DNA from: Saccoglossus kowalevskii
Lineage: Eukaryota; Hemichordata; Enteropneusta; Harrimaniidae
Reading direction: 5' to 3'
NCBI RefSeq assembly: GCF_000003605.2
Contig: NW_003128863.1
Span: 24,222-53,209 of the forward strand
DNA length: 28,988 bases
In this document: one piece after another, positions 1-10,089 of the stretch
Layout of the letters: every line of letters begins with the position of its first letter
Numbering within the stretch: the stretch's first letter is position 1
Position numbers and translations under genes: made by a program
The notes under the pieces: model-generated
Told to the model about the DNA's origin: nothing
What the model saw: only the letters and a program-made list of their open reading frames with translations
The model's database searches: none

Positions 1-1621
1 AAAGGTTGGGGTGGACTTCTTCCTAACAGCGTCATATGCAGTGTCCACTTCACTCAGATTCTTTTTTTTTGAAAAACTGTCCTGTCCATGACAAAACAAC
101 TAGGTTTTAATGAGAAACGCTGACAATACAAAACGTTTTCGAAAAAAATAGATTCCGGACCAGCCCATGATCACTAAGACGGATTTCAGAAGGGAGAGAG
201 ACGTCGAGTATGTGTTTCAAATGATTTGATTTTTTTTGCGATCCTGATTATCGCTTTATAGAAACCACCCGTGTTATGTAAAAGGTAGCAGTAACTTTGA
301 TAATGACACGAAAACGAAGCGCCGGACAAACAGGAAATTACGCAGCCCTCAAGCTTTTTTCATTTTCGCAGGCTAAAAGTGTCTGAATTGTTCAGTTATT
401 GGTGTTGAATGTCAAATTCACGCCTTTGTTGCCTTTACTTGCAGCTTGATCGGCGTAATAATTTACGGAATAAGAATCCGAGCTTGAGCTGTCAATGTAT
501 TTTTTTAATATGATGTCATAATTATTAAAATCACGCTAAATCCACTCTGAATTTGTCTGTATGTGAGCCGCTCTCAATTATTTTTGTTATCCAAATAAAT
601 ACCGCCATTTACGCACTTGTCCCCCTCATGACCCGACGCGTTTACCCATTACAACGCGGCAGTCATTTATTTAGTAACTGTGTTTTGTCGTTTTTTTTAA
701 ATTATTTCTCTATTTTATAAATCAATAGTGTCTAATAACCTGCTAAATAACAAGACGATTCAGGCGTCAAATTTGATTTTGTCCAATGCCAAAGTCCAGC
801 GACAGTGTACAAACATGCTCCGGTGATGGTGACAACCACGGTGACTAGCTACACCAGACCGGACATATTTCGCATCTGACTCAACCCCATGGAACAAACT
901 TGATACTATGTGTTCATTATGGTCCATTCTTCCTCGACGAACAAGAACATAAGTGGCAATTTAGTCAAAGACAAGAAAACAGCACAAGAAATTTGCCTTA
1001 TTTACACGTATTGGCAATGCAAGCTACCCAGCAACTTCCCCTTCTGACGTCACAAGGGGGAATTTATGTATGCAAATAAGAAGCTAATGAGGAGCCTCAT
1101 TTTAAAATACACAAAAATAAAGTTGCCATAGATCGAGTTTAAAACACATTTTTTCACATAAAAAAATAATTTATGCTTAGAAACATAAAAATTAATATTT
1201 ATGTATCAAAGGATAATTTTAGGTGTGAAAATAGCAGCCATTTCACAGGCACTTTAAATAACAAACCATTATTCTGAGGATGTGATCATCAATAACATCT
1301 CCAAGGGAAGGTGAATATAATACCAGGAAAATAGACATGTATTGTTCAGTAAGTGTAAATGAACAAGAGCATATTTCAATTTGCTATAGGAGTCTGACTA
1401 CTAGTACAGAACTGTATATTGAGATCTTAAACAAAATTAAATACATACAAAAACTAGCTGATTTCTGAGTCATCATTTTAGGCTACAAACATTGTCAAAA
1501 ATTGTTTTTTTCAAGACATCACAATGAAACATAGGACATGATATTAGTTAAACATATTAAAGATGTTGATACAAGATTCATTGTCCAGTGAAAAAGGACA
1601 TGTATTGGGGAAGTGACTTAC
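1..1621 (-). other. Intron 2 of PSMB1 (partial), no gene seen
   Basis: AT-rich sequence lying 3' of PSMB1 exon 2 on the minus strand. No exon encoding the next conserved PSMB1 segment was found on the minus strand, so intron 2 probably continues past the left edge. No convincing ORF, RNA gene or repeat structure was recognised here. Confidence 0.5.
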
Positions 1622-2631
1622 AGTTTATATAATTTCGGATTATCTCTTGTGTGTATTGAAAAACCTTCACTAAGTCTTGTATCAGATGCTATAACAGCGA
1701 AGTCTTCACCAGCAATTGCAAGAACAGTCCTATGAAGTAATAGAATTTTAACATAGATTACTTTCTTGAGGTTCTTGTTATGCAAATATTCATGGCATTG
1801 TCAGAATGGGCATTATTTACAAATGACATTTAATCAAATTGAAACAAATTTGAAGTGTCATTGAGATTTGTATAGATAAATCACGATTCTGACAGTTAGT
1901 AGTCACATCAATTTGCCTCTGACAATGCTGTTGATCCAGGCCCATAAACCTGGCACATATTCAAAGTTAGCATTTAGCATGAAATATCATCACTGATATG
2001 GTCATGTATAATGCACATTTGAAAAGTGCAAAGTATAAAACAATCATGTGATATTTTGATTGGAGTAATTGAGAATTTCTGACTGGATAATATTACAATT
2101 ACTTGCAAAACTTGTTATAAAATCCACTGAAAAAACAACAGATTCGCATCCCTCAACGACTGTAAGTGAAAAAAAGGTTATCACCTGGTGCCACTTTTCG
2201 ATAGAGCTGGCTTATAATGAAATCATGGCTTCATGGGTTGCATTATTCACTCAAGCTCCTCGTAATTAACTAGCTCAACGAACAAGTAATATAACATTAT
2301 TCGACCAAATATACCATTAATTTTAATGAAGATGGCCTTAGAGTGCAACTTTTTCAGTTTTTCAAAAATATTAACTGGGCAGGGAACTTCTTTGAAAATC
2401 CGTCCCTCAACATACAGTAAAAATTGATGTGTGATACAGAAGAAGTGTAATTCTAGAGAGCCACAATAACAATTTAACATTCTGACATAACAACATGCAA
2501 GTCATGCTTTCATATTTCTAGGGTTTCAATTTCGTGTTAACTTACCCTCCATTGAACGCATACGGACTGAAATGTCGCTGTTTCGGGCCAGCAATATATT
2601 GGCCGTGCATCTGAGGATGTTCAACATTCAT
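1622..2631 (-). CDS. PSMB1: Proteasome subunit beta type-1 (beta-6), first two coding exons
   Basis: PSMB1 is a non-catalytic beta-ring subunit of the 20S proteasome. Coding exon 1 is 2631-2546 (28 codons plus 2 nt) and ends at a GTAAG donor. Exon 2 is 1729-1622 (108 nt), opening after a TAG acceptor and closing at GTAAGT. Spliced phase is continuous across the junction, giving FSPYAFNGG then [20 protein letters not shown] and later [14 protein letters not shown]. These match the conserved start of animal PSMB1, including the region after the short propeptide. The start ATG at 2631-2629 is supported by the family-like N-terminus [12 protein letters not shown]. Only 64 codons lie in the window; the remaining ~170 residues must lie left of position 1. 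It is head-to-head with LSM2, with 330 bp between the start codons. Confidence 0.95.
1730..2545 (-). other. PSMB1 intron 1
   Basis: An 816-bp intron between the TAG acceptor at 1731-1730 and the GTAAG donor at 2545. It is AT-rich. Short open frames on both strands here show no protein-like composition and no repeat family was recognised. Confidence 0.85.
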
Positions 2632-2961
2632 ATTTTCTTATAAAATGCCTAACTGACAAGGTAGAATATTATTAATTTTGCAGACAACCTCCCAAGGTAA
2701 ACTTCTAAAATGGCGGTACCTATCCCACAATTCATTTTGTATTTTGACCTCGGCGCAAATGAAAATATTATCAACAGCTTATCTAGCAATTAGAAATCAA
2801 TATTCAGTATATTAATGAGTCTATTTAATATTTAATTGAAATACACTTGGTCTGGTCAATTATTTTGAAGAATTTGTATTTTTGATGATATTTTTTAGAG
2901 TGGAAAACATTTCTATGGAACGAGGACAAACAACTGTTTCCACTTCCGGTCAAAAACCAAG
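2632..2961. promoter_or_regulatory. Divergent PSMB1/LSM2 promoter
   Basis: The 330 bp between the two opposed start codons must contain both promoters and both 5' UTRs. Visible motifs are AAAATGGCGG at 2707-2716 (YY1-like), ACTTCCGGT at 2942-2950 (ETS/GABP-type core) 12 bp before the LSM2 ATG, and AAGATGGTGGG over the LSM2 ATG itself (2960-2970, one to two bases from the YY1 consensus). No TATA box is placed suitably. TATA-less ETS/YY1 promoters with very short leaders are typical of housekeeping genes. Transcription start sites are inferred, not seen. Confidence 0.6.
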
Positions 2962-3740
2962 ATGGTGGGTATCGTGCAAAGCACGTTTGCTTTGATGCAA
3001 AACAAACATCGATATGCGACTTAACATGGTTTTGTCTGGTATATGGTCCGGTTTACTCTACGCTGGACGTTTTTTGTATTTACTGAATTGTGCTTTATTT
3101 TGTATTTGTAGCTTTTCTACTCGTTCTTTAAGTCGTTGGTCGGAAAAGACGTAGTTGTTGAACTGAAAAATGATCTCAGGTATGTCATTTCCTTTTTACC
3201 ACCTACTTCAATGGTATATAAGTGATTGGAAACAACATTTAGGGTCTCACTAGTATGAGAGACTCCACTGTTGACCCCATCGGCTTCGAATATAAATAGC
3301 AATCGACATTTGTCACGCGTAACTGCGCCCTCATATGCACGTAGTCATTAACTTTTGTTTTTTTCATTCATCGCTTCTTTCAGTATATGTGGCACACTGC
3401 ACTCGGTAGATCAGTTTCTCAATATTAAATTAACAGACATCAGCGTGACAGACCCTGAAAAATATCCACACATGGTAAGTACATTTCTTTCTTTTGGAGG
3501 GGGGGGGGGTTGCTGTTAAAATGTGAATGCACCCAATTTCAAGCTGTTGCTACTTTCATGCAGTCATAGTGTTCACCAATTCTCAAATCAAGCATTTTCT
3601 TTTAATCCTAGCTCTCAGTGAAAAATTGTTTTATACGTGGTTCTGTGGTACGGTATGTGCAGCTACCAGCAGATGAGGTTGACACACAGCTACTACAAGA
3701 CGCTGCCAGGAAAGAAGCTGCCCAGAGCAAAGGGCAATAA
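2962..3740 (+). CDS. LSM2: U6 snRNA-associated Sm-like protein LSm2, complete
   Basis: LSm2 is a subunit shared by the nuclear Lsm2-8 ring, which binds the U6 snRNA 3' end, and the cytoplasmic Lsm1-7 ring of mRNA decapping. Four coding exons are visible: 2962-2964 (only the ATG), 3112-3179, 3384-3474 and 3612-3740, each with GT-AG borders. The spliced frame gives 96 residues, beginning LFYSFFKSLVGKDVVVELKN, with Sm1 through residues ~10-45 (VDQFLNIKL) and Sm2 near CFIRGSVVRYVQLP, then an Ala/Lys/Gln-rich tail ending QSKGQ. Human LSM2 is 95 aa. The start is fixed by homology: exon 1 carries nothing but ATG, as I recall for vertebrate LSM2. No disabling change is seen, so this is an intact gene. 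Confidence 0.97.
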
Positions 3741-5060
3741 CAGATAGTTTTTTGTAAAAGGGATTTTTTTTATACTTATGTACTTGAAACACCTCTCTTC
3801 CATGTGGATTGTGAGAATGCATTATTTGTATATTCGGGGAAGGGGGTGCTGGTGAACATATTATAACAGTGGTTATGATAATAAGACATGGGCCCAATGC
3901 ATTATTTTATTGAAATGTTAAAGAAAAAAGTTATGTTGCATCCCAACAATAAGGACTAATACAGATTTTTGTTTCATTTTTCAACAGAATTATTTAAACA
4001 CAGGTCCACTTTACATGACATGAAGGCCATTGTTCATGGTCTCCTGCAAAAGTCAGTTATTTTATTTAGTCCAAGGCTGGCTTAGCCTGCAAATTAAGTG
4101 CTCTATTTATATAAACTTGACTAATGCATAACACCACTTTATTTTCACTGCAATTTCTCACATTACCCAGGACATAGTTTGAGATAGTTGGCATACACCC
4201 TTTGCAGATTTGTGAGGTACCATTCACTGACTAATATATACATCATGGCTGCTCACAATGAAGCATTTTTTTATGTGAAGAATACACATAAAATTATCGA
4301 GAAATATCCTTTATTGTGTTTGTATATTTTCTGTTCATTTTCTGTTCTCATTGTGTAGGTCTATTTTGTTGACACTTAGATTGTCCAAGGTAAAAAGATA
4401 AAACATCCCTTGAAACATATTTCTGAAGTCAAAAGTTGCTGAAAAATTAACACTGCAAGAGAACCCAGTTTTTACAAGTCTGTGATTGTGAACTACATTC
4501 ACAACATTATAACTTCTTCAATTATATTACTATACTCAGTCTATAACTAATTCATATGATTGAGACCTGAGACGATACTTTTTGGTTTATTGGCATTTGT
4601 ATGCATCTGTATTACTGTAAGTTACAGCATTCCATAATTTTGCAGTATTGACAGGGAATCTACATCTAACCATATTAGAAAATCCAAATTCCAAATATGG
4701 AATTCTGATGTGGAGTTTCCAATATATCTTACATCAAATAGTCGGGGGTTAGGAAAATGTACAACAATGTTAAGTTACTTTGAAGTATGCACTGAGACGG
4801 TACAGTCTCATGACCTCTGCTACACATCGGTTGATACTGCCATTGTGACATAGCTAATATGAACACCATTAGTAATGCAATCTCTTACTGGAAAGCCTCT
4901 ACAGATAGCCATAATGAATGAGGTGGAGTTTGTGTTAATTGATTTTCTCCTGGATAAATAACCAACTCAACTTACTCAAGTAGTAGTTTAGCTTCCATAG
5001 ATAAATGTGTATCATTTTTACTATGAAGATTTTGTAATAAAACATCAAACAAAGTTGTAT
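3741..5060 (+). other. LSM2 3' UTR (inferred)
   Basis: AT-rich non-coding DNA after the LSM2 stop. The first well-placed AATAAA on the plus strand that I found is at 5036, so a ~1.3-kb 3' UTR is inferred. No gene-like ORF was seen in it. Confidence 0.4.
5036..5041 (+). terminator. Candidate LSM2 poly(A) signal
   Basis: A canonical AATAAA, followed ~10-20 bp later by the GT-rich stretch GTTGTATTGTG, the expected layout of a cleavage and polyadenylation site. It is assigned to LSM2 by orientation and distance only. Confidence 0.45.
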
Positions 5061-5960
5061 TGTGACCGTCGTTTATTCCCAGTATTAAAGAAAGTCTGTA
5101 CATTTTAGAGCTGCACTTGTATTTTTAGTACGTGTAAAGTCCAAAAACCAAGACTACTATTAGTATCAATGATACATTTGTGTGACATGCAACTACGAGA
5201 CCATACTTGTTTTGATGCAAAAGTGGCCGATTTCTAAAGAATGTGCATAAGTTTACATTTTGGGATGAATCTGATAATTTGATCAAACTTATGTTGCATA
5301 CATTTTTGTCATTGTATTCGTTGCTCGTTTCCTCTTGCAATACACTGCACCAACATCTGCAAACCGGTGATGTTTTACTCAGTCAGCCACTTAGTAAAAC
5401 ATCAACTTTCAGAAAGAAGCTCTACACAGATAGCAAAGCTAGGAACTCCCCTTGTGTAATTTCCATTCTTCTTAAGGGTAAACAGTGGTGCAGCCCTTTA
5501 CTTTATGCTACAATTTGAAAACATTTTTTTTCTGCTTCATGTGTTTGTTTGCCTTCAATTACCTCCCCGGTACATTTCGGTGGTCATCACTGTCGTCCCT
5601 GGAATCTTGTTCTTAGTTTACGTAACTATCGCCAACAAAATTCAAGTAATTAGCATAACTATGTTTTATGACCTTAGTAGCCATTTTTAATTATCCTTGA
5701 CTTTTTCCCATGCCAGAGTGAATTGGAGTTTTTAATAAAAATGAATCAATGTCTTCCATCAAAATTCACAAAAGTTTGTGTCATCACTGGTCACCGCGTT
5801 TCCCTGAACCTTGCCAATATTGATTAGATCGCAATTAAGGTATTGCCGAGGTAAATCATCCCTTTTTCATTGCCACAAATATTGGTTCTCCAGACGCCTC
5901 TAATAAATAACCTATTCTATTGTTGGCTTCACTCTTTTTTTTTACTTGGAAAGGTGACAA
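5061..5960. other. Intergenic, nothing recognised
   Basis: AT-rich sequence between the LSM2 3' end and the LTR-like block. Open frames of 60-90 codons occur on both strands but overlap each other, have no recognisable motifs and no codon-like composition. Confidence 0.5.
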
Positions 5961-6019
5961 GTCTCCATTTTAAGGTCGCAGGTCGTTTGAATTGGACCGT
6001 TTCGTTTTCGAGTTTCGAG

Positions 6020-6345
6020 TTTGTTGTATGCCTAGAAACATGGCAACATTGTTTATTTGGTGAATATAAAACATGTTCGGGTCCAATAAAGGATTTTGAT
6101 ATGCATAACAATTCCTTACTAAACGTTTCCTGTATTCTCCAAAAAGGCCTTGTTCAACGCGTCTTTGTATTGACCAATCACAGTATTGTATATTTGTATC
6201 TAAGTTTCCCCGCTCAAATTCAGAATCCCCACGACGGTATATAAGCATCCATTGTAATTGTTTCAGGGCTCTTCTATGTTATGTTCACGAATAAACTACT
6301 TGTGTTCTACTATTGAAAGTACTTGTCTTGTCTGATTGCTGGTAT
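6020..6345 (+). mobile_element. Possible solo LTR (promoter/poly(A) block)
   Basis: The order of signals resembles an LTR: a CCAAT-type box (GACCAATCACA, ~6172), a TATA box (TATATAA, ~6238), a short transcribed segment, then AATAAA (~6290) followed by T/GT-rich sequence (TGTGTTCTACT...TTGTCTTGTCTG). A TG-starting left end near 6023 is possible. I could not identify matching target-site duplications, a CA end or a primer-binding site, so both borders are approximate. It lies just 3' of the point where the SWIM-type relic loses homology, suggesting it may have interrupted that gene. An alternative is an ordinary short cellular transcription unit. Confidence 0.3.
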
Positions 6346-6382
6346 TATAAAGAATATTACGTCCAAAAATACGACTTCCCAC

Positions 6383-6958
6383 ACAGTTACAAAGAGCACA
6401 AATTACACAACCACTTTTTCCCACTACAATCCAAGGATGTAATGGCTTCTCAGTCATTCTCTGTGAAAGAATAACCTGGAAAAAAGAACCAAAAAAAAAC
6501 ATTCTTTAAAACTACGACTATCTGTTGTGTGGCACAGCTTTATGCAATGTGAATGCAACATTGTAACAAGTTATTCATGCAAACTGAAAGTTAAAACAGA
6601 ATTTTTTCCTAACACAGTTCAGTCTTCGATGCATTTGTTGGCAATAGTATTCACGTCTGTTTGGTCCACTTACCTTAATTGGCAGTAACAATAAGTATGT
6701 CATTGTGAAAAACAGTTGATACGTCTCTCACCCACCCACAAGCAAACTGATTATATGCTTCAAGACTTTTAAAGCGTTTCAAATCAGCTAGGGGACTGAG
6801 GACTGTGTGAGGACTGGGATTGAATACCAAGTAATTGACAATGTCTGGATAAGAAACTGCAGGTAACAAGGCGGCATCAGTTGACCATTCACCAGCAACG
6901 ATAGCGTACGAATCGGAACCGCCAATTAATGACAATTTTTTATCGTAACATAACTTCT
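6383..6958 (-). pseudogene. Broken SWIM/YqaJ-type transposon-derived gene fragment
   Basis: Two exon-like blocks are seen on the minus strand. Block 1 (6958-6674, after a TTGCAG acceptor, up to a GTAAGT donor) encodes EKLCYDKKLSLIGGSDSYAI, then SYPDIVNYLVF and KSLEAYNQFACGWVRDV. Block 2 (6475-6383, after TTTTTTCCAG) encodes VILSQRMTEKPLHPWIVV and then CALCNC. The order 'YPDI.NYL / LEAYN.F..GWV / HSQRM.EKPL.PW / C.C' matches the N-terminal part and start of the SWIM zinc finger in multicopy invertebrate proteins that often also carry a YqaJ-like nuclease domain. Block 1 ends with an in-frame TAA one base before its donor, and a one-base shift is needed to meet block 2 in frame. No continuation after the first C.C pair is seen. 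I infer a decayed copy rather than a working gene. Confidence 0.55.
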
Positions 6959-7329
6959 CTGCAACAGGAAGAGTTTAACGATAATGAAACAGTGATGTGT
7001 TTCCCTTTGAACTAGAGATAGACATGGTTTTTGTAAGATCGTGAGGCAGAAATTAATACAATGGTGGGAACACAAACTTGAGCTTCATTTATTCACTGCA
7101 TGAACATGGCAGCTATATTGTAAACACTCTTTCACATATTGCCTGTGAGGGCGCACTTCACAAATAACAATTACATGAATATATAAATGTACACTAATAT
7201 AGTGGACATTACAGTTTTAAGCGTTAAGATCTCGAAAAGATTCAAAAGAATGACTGCGTTATTCGTGTTGTTAGTAGGAGTGCCTCCAATATGGCCGACT
7301 TCCAGCATGATGACGTCATGTGAAAGGCC

Positions 7330-7343
7330 CCTCTAGAGGGCGC
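7330..7343 (+). promoter_or_regulatory. CTCF-like motif
   Basis: CCTCTAGAGGGCGC agrees with the CCASYAGRKGGCRS form of the bilaterian CTCF motif at 13 of 14 positions. It sits just after a CRE-like palindrome TGACGTCA (7311-7318). A weaker relative (CTATAGAGGGCGCG) is at ~27940. Occupancy is unknown and one match in 29 kb could be chance. Confidence 0.3.
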
Positions 7344-7574
7344 CGTCTATTCACCCTCATTGTAGTAATAAACTGGCCAAAAAATTGTGTAAATCTGCAA
7401 TCCATTTTCGCTGTTAATTCCTGCTTCGGAAGGCGTTTTGCATGTGATTTTATTGCGTTATATTCCAAGCTAGTTGAAACTAGAAATTACGCGGGAAATT
7501 TTAAACTTTAAACACAAATTTTATTATTGACGCTACGCTAGGATTTCCCACAGTGGATTGCCATTAAAATGACT

Positions 7575-7690
7575 TTTGTCTGTGTGTGATTTCCAGTGTC
7601 CTCGCGTATTAATTCTTCTGTAATTTTTTTTTGGCTTGGCCTATTTCGCTCAAACCTGGCAGGTTAGGGACTGGACAGAAAGTACAGGGG
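7575..7690 (-). repeat. 3' fragment of the 17.7-kb repeat element family
   Basis: Read on the minus strand this is similar to ~18520-18620: a CAAGTTTG-like phrase, then CCAAGCCAAAAAAA, TTACAGAAGAA, and CACTGGAAATCACACAC. It is a short inverse-orientation piece of the element described at 17711-18671. Beyond it, 7665-7690 (GGACTGGACAGAAAGTACAG) matches the complement of ~14708-14730, a separate shared segment. Confidence 0.55.
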
Positions 7691-7965
7691 GTCGGTGGGT
7701 TTTTTGGGGGGGTCACTGATTTTCTTGCAAGTGTTTAGGGGAGGGTTACATTAATCTATGCAGGCATAAGGGAATGGTCGCGATGTTTGTCCTATGCAAG
7801 TCTTATCACACCACAGTAAAAGTAGCCGAGATTTTATGCACAGTCTGGTTGACCGTGGTTGACTGTGTTGCCTCAACAAAAACCTATTCTTATTACTGAT
7901 ACAGCAACTGTATTTACATTGAATCACTGATTGAATGACATGTTTAAAACTTAACTTATATTCAG

Positions 7966-8082
7966 AGCTATGATGAGGACTCACTGTCTGGAGATTCTAA
8001 TAATGAATCATCTGACAGCGGAAATGAAAGTTTCCAGCCAGTACTATACACCATATCTGCAATTCACCACTGGGGAAAATAA
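7966..8082 (+). pseudogene. Acidic Ser-rich ORF fragment
   Basis: After a TATATTCAG acceptor-like site there is a 38-codon open stretch starting SYDEDSLSGDSNNESSDSGN and ending SAIHHWGK before TAA. The D/E/S/N bias is unlike the surrounding AT-rich DNA and resembles the acidic Ser-rich leader seen in many transposon-derived invertebrate proteins with a P2X7-receptor-like C-terminal zinc domain. A similar acidic stretch is on the minus strand near 25656. No partner exons were found; function unknown. Confidence 0.25.
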
Positions 8083-8571
8083 TGTACGTGTACTGCTGGA
8101 TTAAAACACATACATTTATTGAAGTGAAATATTATGATATAATATGTGTTTACAATACCAATAGCCACTCGTTGTTTACATGATTTTAGCATATTGTAAT
8201 TAATATGCAAATGTAACTTTTCATTCAAATGTGATCTTTAAAATGTAATTATTTTAAAGCAATGATTATCCAGTGTTAAATGAATTGAGGTTACTAATAT
8301 TAGTTAATAATAATATTAGCAGTGGTGTGACTAGCACCTTTCTACTTTCTCATTTCACTTCAATGTTTGGCTACAAGGCAGACTTTCGTCCCCACCCACC
8401 CTTCCCTTCAAAGTATATTTCGCATTCGTTGTTATAATCTTTATCTTTTCAGTGTAGGTTTCATGGTATGATTGTAGAATTTTCTTCACATGGATGTATT
8501 TACCCGAAGGTACGGTAAACGTTTGTTGGTATAGTGGCTGTGCTGGCATGCAGCCACAAGCCTACCTATTT

Positions 8572-8604
8572 AACAAGTCATTGCGAATAACATAGTCCCC
8601 GTTG
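8572..8604 (+). repeat. Dispersed hairpin motif, copy 1
   Basis: AACAAGTCATTGCGAATAAC followed by ATAGTCCCCGT closely matches 23323-23356. Both can fold on the six-base arms GTCATT/AATRAC. It lies ~200 bp upstream of a tandem array, as copy 2 does, so it may mark an element end. Confidence 0.5.
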
Positions 8605-8759
8605 GAATTAGAGGGAAATGTTATTCATTCCAAAAATAAAGTTGCAGACTAAAGTATAGTTGGTAATTTAGAGTGAATAAATGGTCTAGTATCAACAGAA
8701 ATTAGATGTATTAAATTACTCTTTCAAAATCAAAATTTATGATCAGAAATTAAACAGGA

Positions 8760-9480
8760 TAAGCTAATTGTGCATTTTTTTTGTATCCAAACTGAATTTA
8801 CTTGTCTTGGCCCATGTACAGAGATATAGTAGTATGGTCAAAAAGCAAGATTACAGGCAGTCAACCATCATGGATCCGATTGTGAAACTAATTGTCAACG
8901 ACATGTATCATATGTATAATTCCAAGAGAGAAAAACATGTAACAGTACATTTTGAAAAAAACAAGATGGGTCCTGTTGTTTGTTTTTTTGTATTTGAACA
9001 CGAAACAAATCATGAAGGACATGTATCACAACATATACAATGTTTGTATCACATTTGAACGAAAACCAACAAATCCTTTCAAAGAAACCACATCTTTGAT
9101 CTGATTATGGGCCAAACTGATATGAACATTTATGTATGTGCCAAATATGAATGAAAATGGTCTAAAAGCCTTGGAGCTAAAGTAGTATGGTCAAAAAGCA
9201 AGATGGCCACCAGTCGGCCATCTTTAAGCGATTGTAAAACAAATTTTCATGGAAATGTAATCTAAAACGTATAATGCATGTACCAAATTTTAACAACTTA
9301 CACAGCGTGCATAAGATACCACATTTTCAAAAAAAAGTGGCTGTCAGTCGGCCATCTTTGATCCGATATTCAAACGAATTATTATAGATATGTATCCAAA
9401 GATGTATAACGTATGTACCAAATTTGAACAAAAACTGGCAAAGCATGCATGAGAAAAACAAAATGGCTGCCACTCAGACA
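8760..9480 (+). repeat. Degenerate tandem array of GGCCAT-type units
   Basis: At least four diverged units contain a phrase like 'TATGGTCAAAAAGCAAGATGG', then a CAGTCGGCCATC block (near 8850, 9210, 9345, 9460), then 'GATCCGATTGTAAAAC', then 'TGTACCAAATTTGAAC' (9282, 9418). The open frames at 8768-9058 and 9424-9621 are by-products of the repeat. The same theme recurs at 16340-16560 and 27240-27900, so it is an interspersed repeat family. No coding function is seen. Confidence 0.65.
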
Positions 9481-9501
9481 TATTTGATTGAATCAATAAA
9501 C

Positions 9502-9622
9502 CATAGACTGTCGACAGTTCTCGGGCCTAATAAAGAGTCACTTATTTTCAAACGTCGTAGGCGTGGTAATGAAATACCGAAGGCATTTCAAGCGAGCGCC
9601 GTAAGTCTGTCGACAGTCTAAG
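9502..9622. mobile_element. 121-bp miniature inverted-repeat element
   Basis: Both ends carry the same palindrome-containing sequence in opposite orientation: left CATAGACTGTCGACAG, right complement CTTAGACTGTCGACAG (15 of 16). TAAAC lies directly outside each end (9497-9501 and 9623-9627), consistent with a 5-bp target duplication. The interior is more GC-rich than the flanks and has no ORF or transposase trace, so it would be non-autonomous. The superfamily is not assignable from these ends. It sits between two tandem arrays. Confidence 0.55.
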
Positions 9623-10037
9623 TAAACCACTGCATGTGCATATGTTCCAGGTAAACTACTAGACACATACAAAGAAGGAACCTGACTTTGATGTGAGCTT
9701 TGTGCGCGCCTAGGGTATTCGAATGTCCCCTGTTAGGTAATTTCCTAAATAACGCTAGTGCGCAACTCTAGAGGACTTCGAAAACTACTGCGCAGCCCCA
9801 GAAGGTGCCAGAATTTTTTTGCTGGCTCAATTTGCTCTCAAATTTACTCCGGTTTTCGCTGTAACCGGTCACTTAGACCATGACGACTCCAAATAACGAC
9901 AGGGCGCAACTCTAGAGGACTTCGAAAACTACTGCGCAGCCCCAGAAGGTGCCAGAATTTTTTGTCGGGTCAATAAGGTCTCAAATTGGCGCTAGGGCAG
10001 CCCTTCATTGTTCCCCTGGCTCCTATTGTTCTTCATT

Positions 10038-10089
10038 TGACCTCGTGACCTTGATGTGACCTCGTGACCTCAATTTGACCATGTGACCT
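10038..10089 (+). promoter_or_regulatory. TGACCT half-site cluster (representative unit)
   Basis: Six half-sites (five TGACCT and one TGACCA) start at 10038, 10046, 10057, 10065, 10076 and 10084, so spacers alternate exactly 2, 5, 2, 5, 2 bp. TGACCT is the complement of the nuclear-receptor half-site AGGTCA; direct repeats with 2- or 5-bp spacers are the classical RAR/RXR arrangements. Similar clusters occur in the other satellite monomers. It may simply be a 19-bp minisatellite inside the satellite; binding is not shown. Confidence 0.4.

Noticed and set aside
5870-6248. Overlapping ORFs of 124 codons (plus) and 92 codons (minus).
   Set aside because: They overlap each other and the LTR-like block, have no motif, and neither has plausible splice or homology support.
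8768-9058. 96-codon plus-strand ORF.
   Set aside because: It is produced by the degenerate GGCCAT tandem repeat; other units have stops in the same frame.
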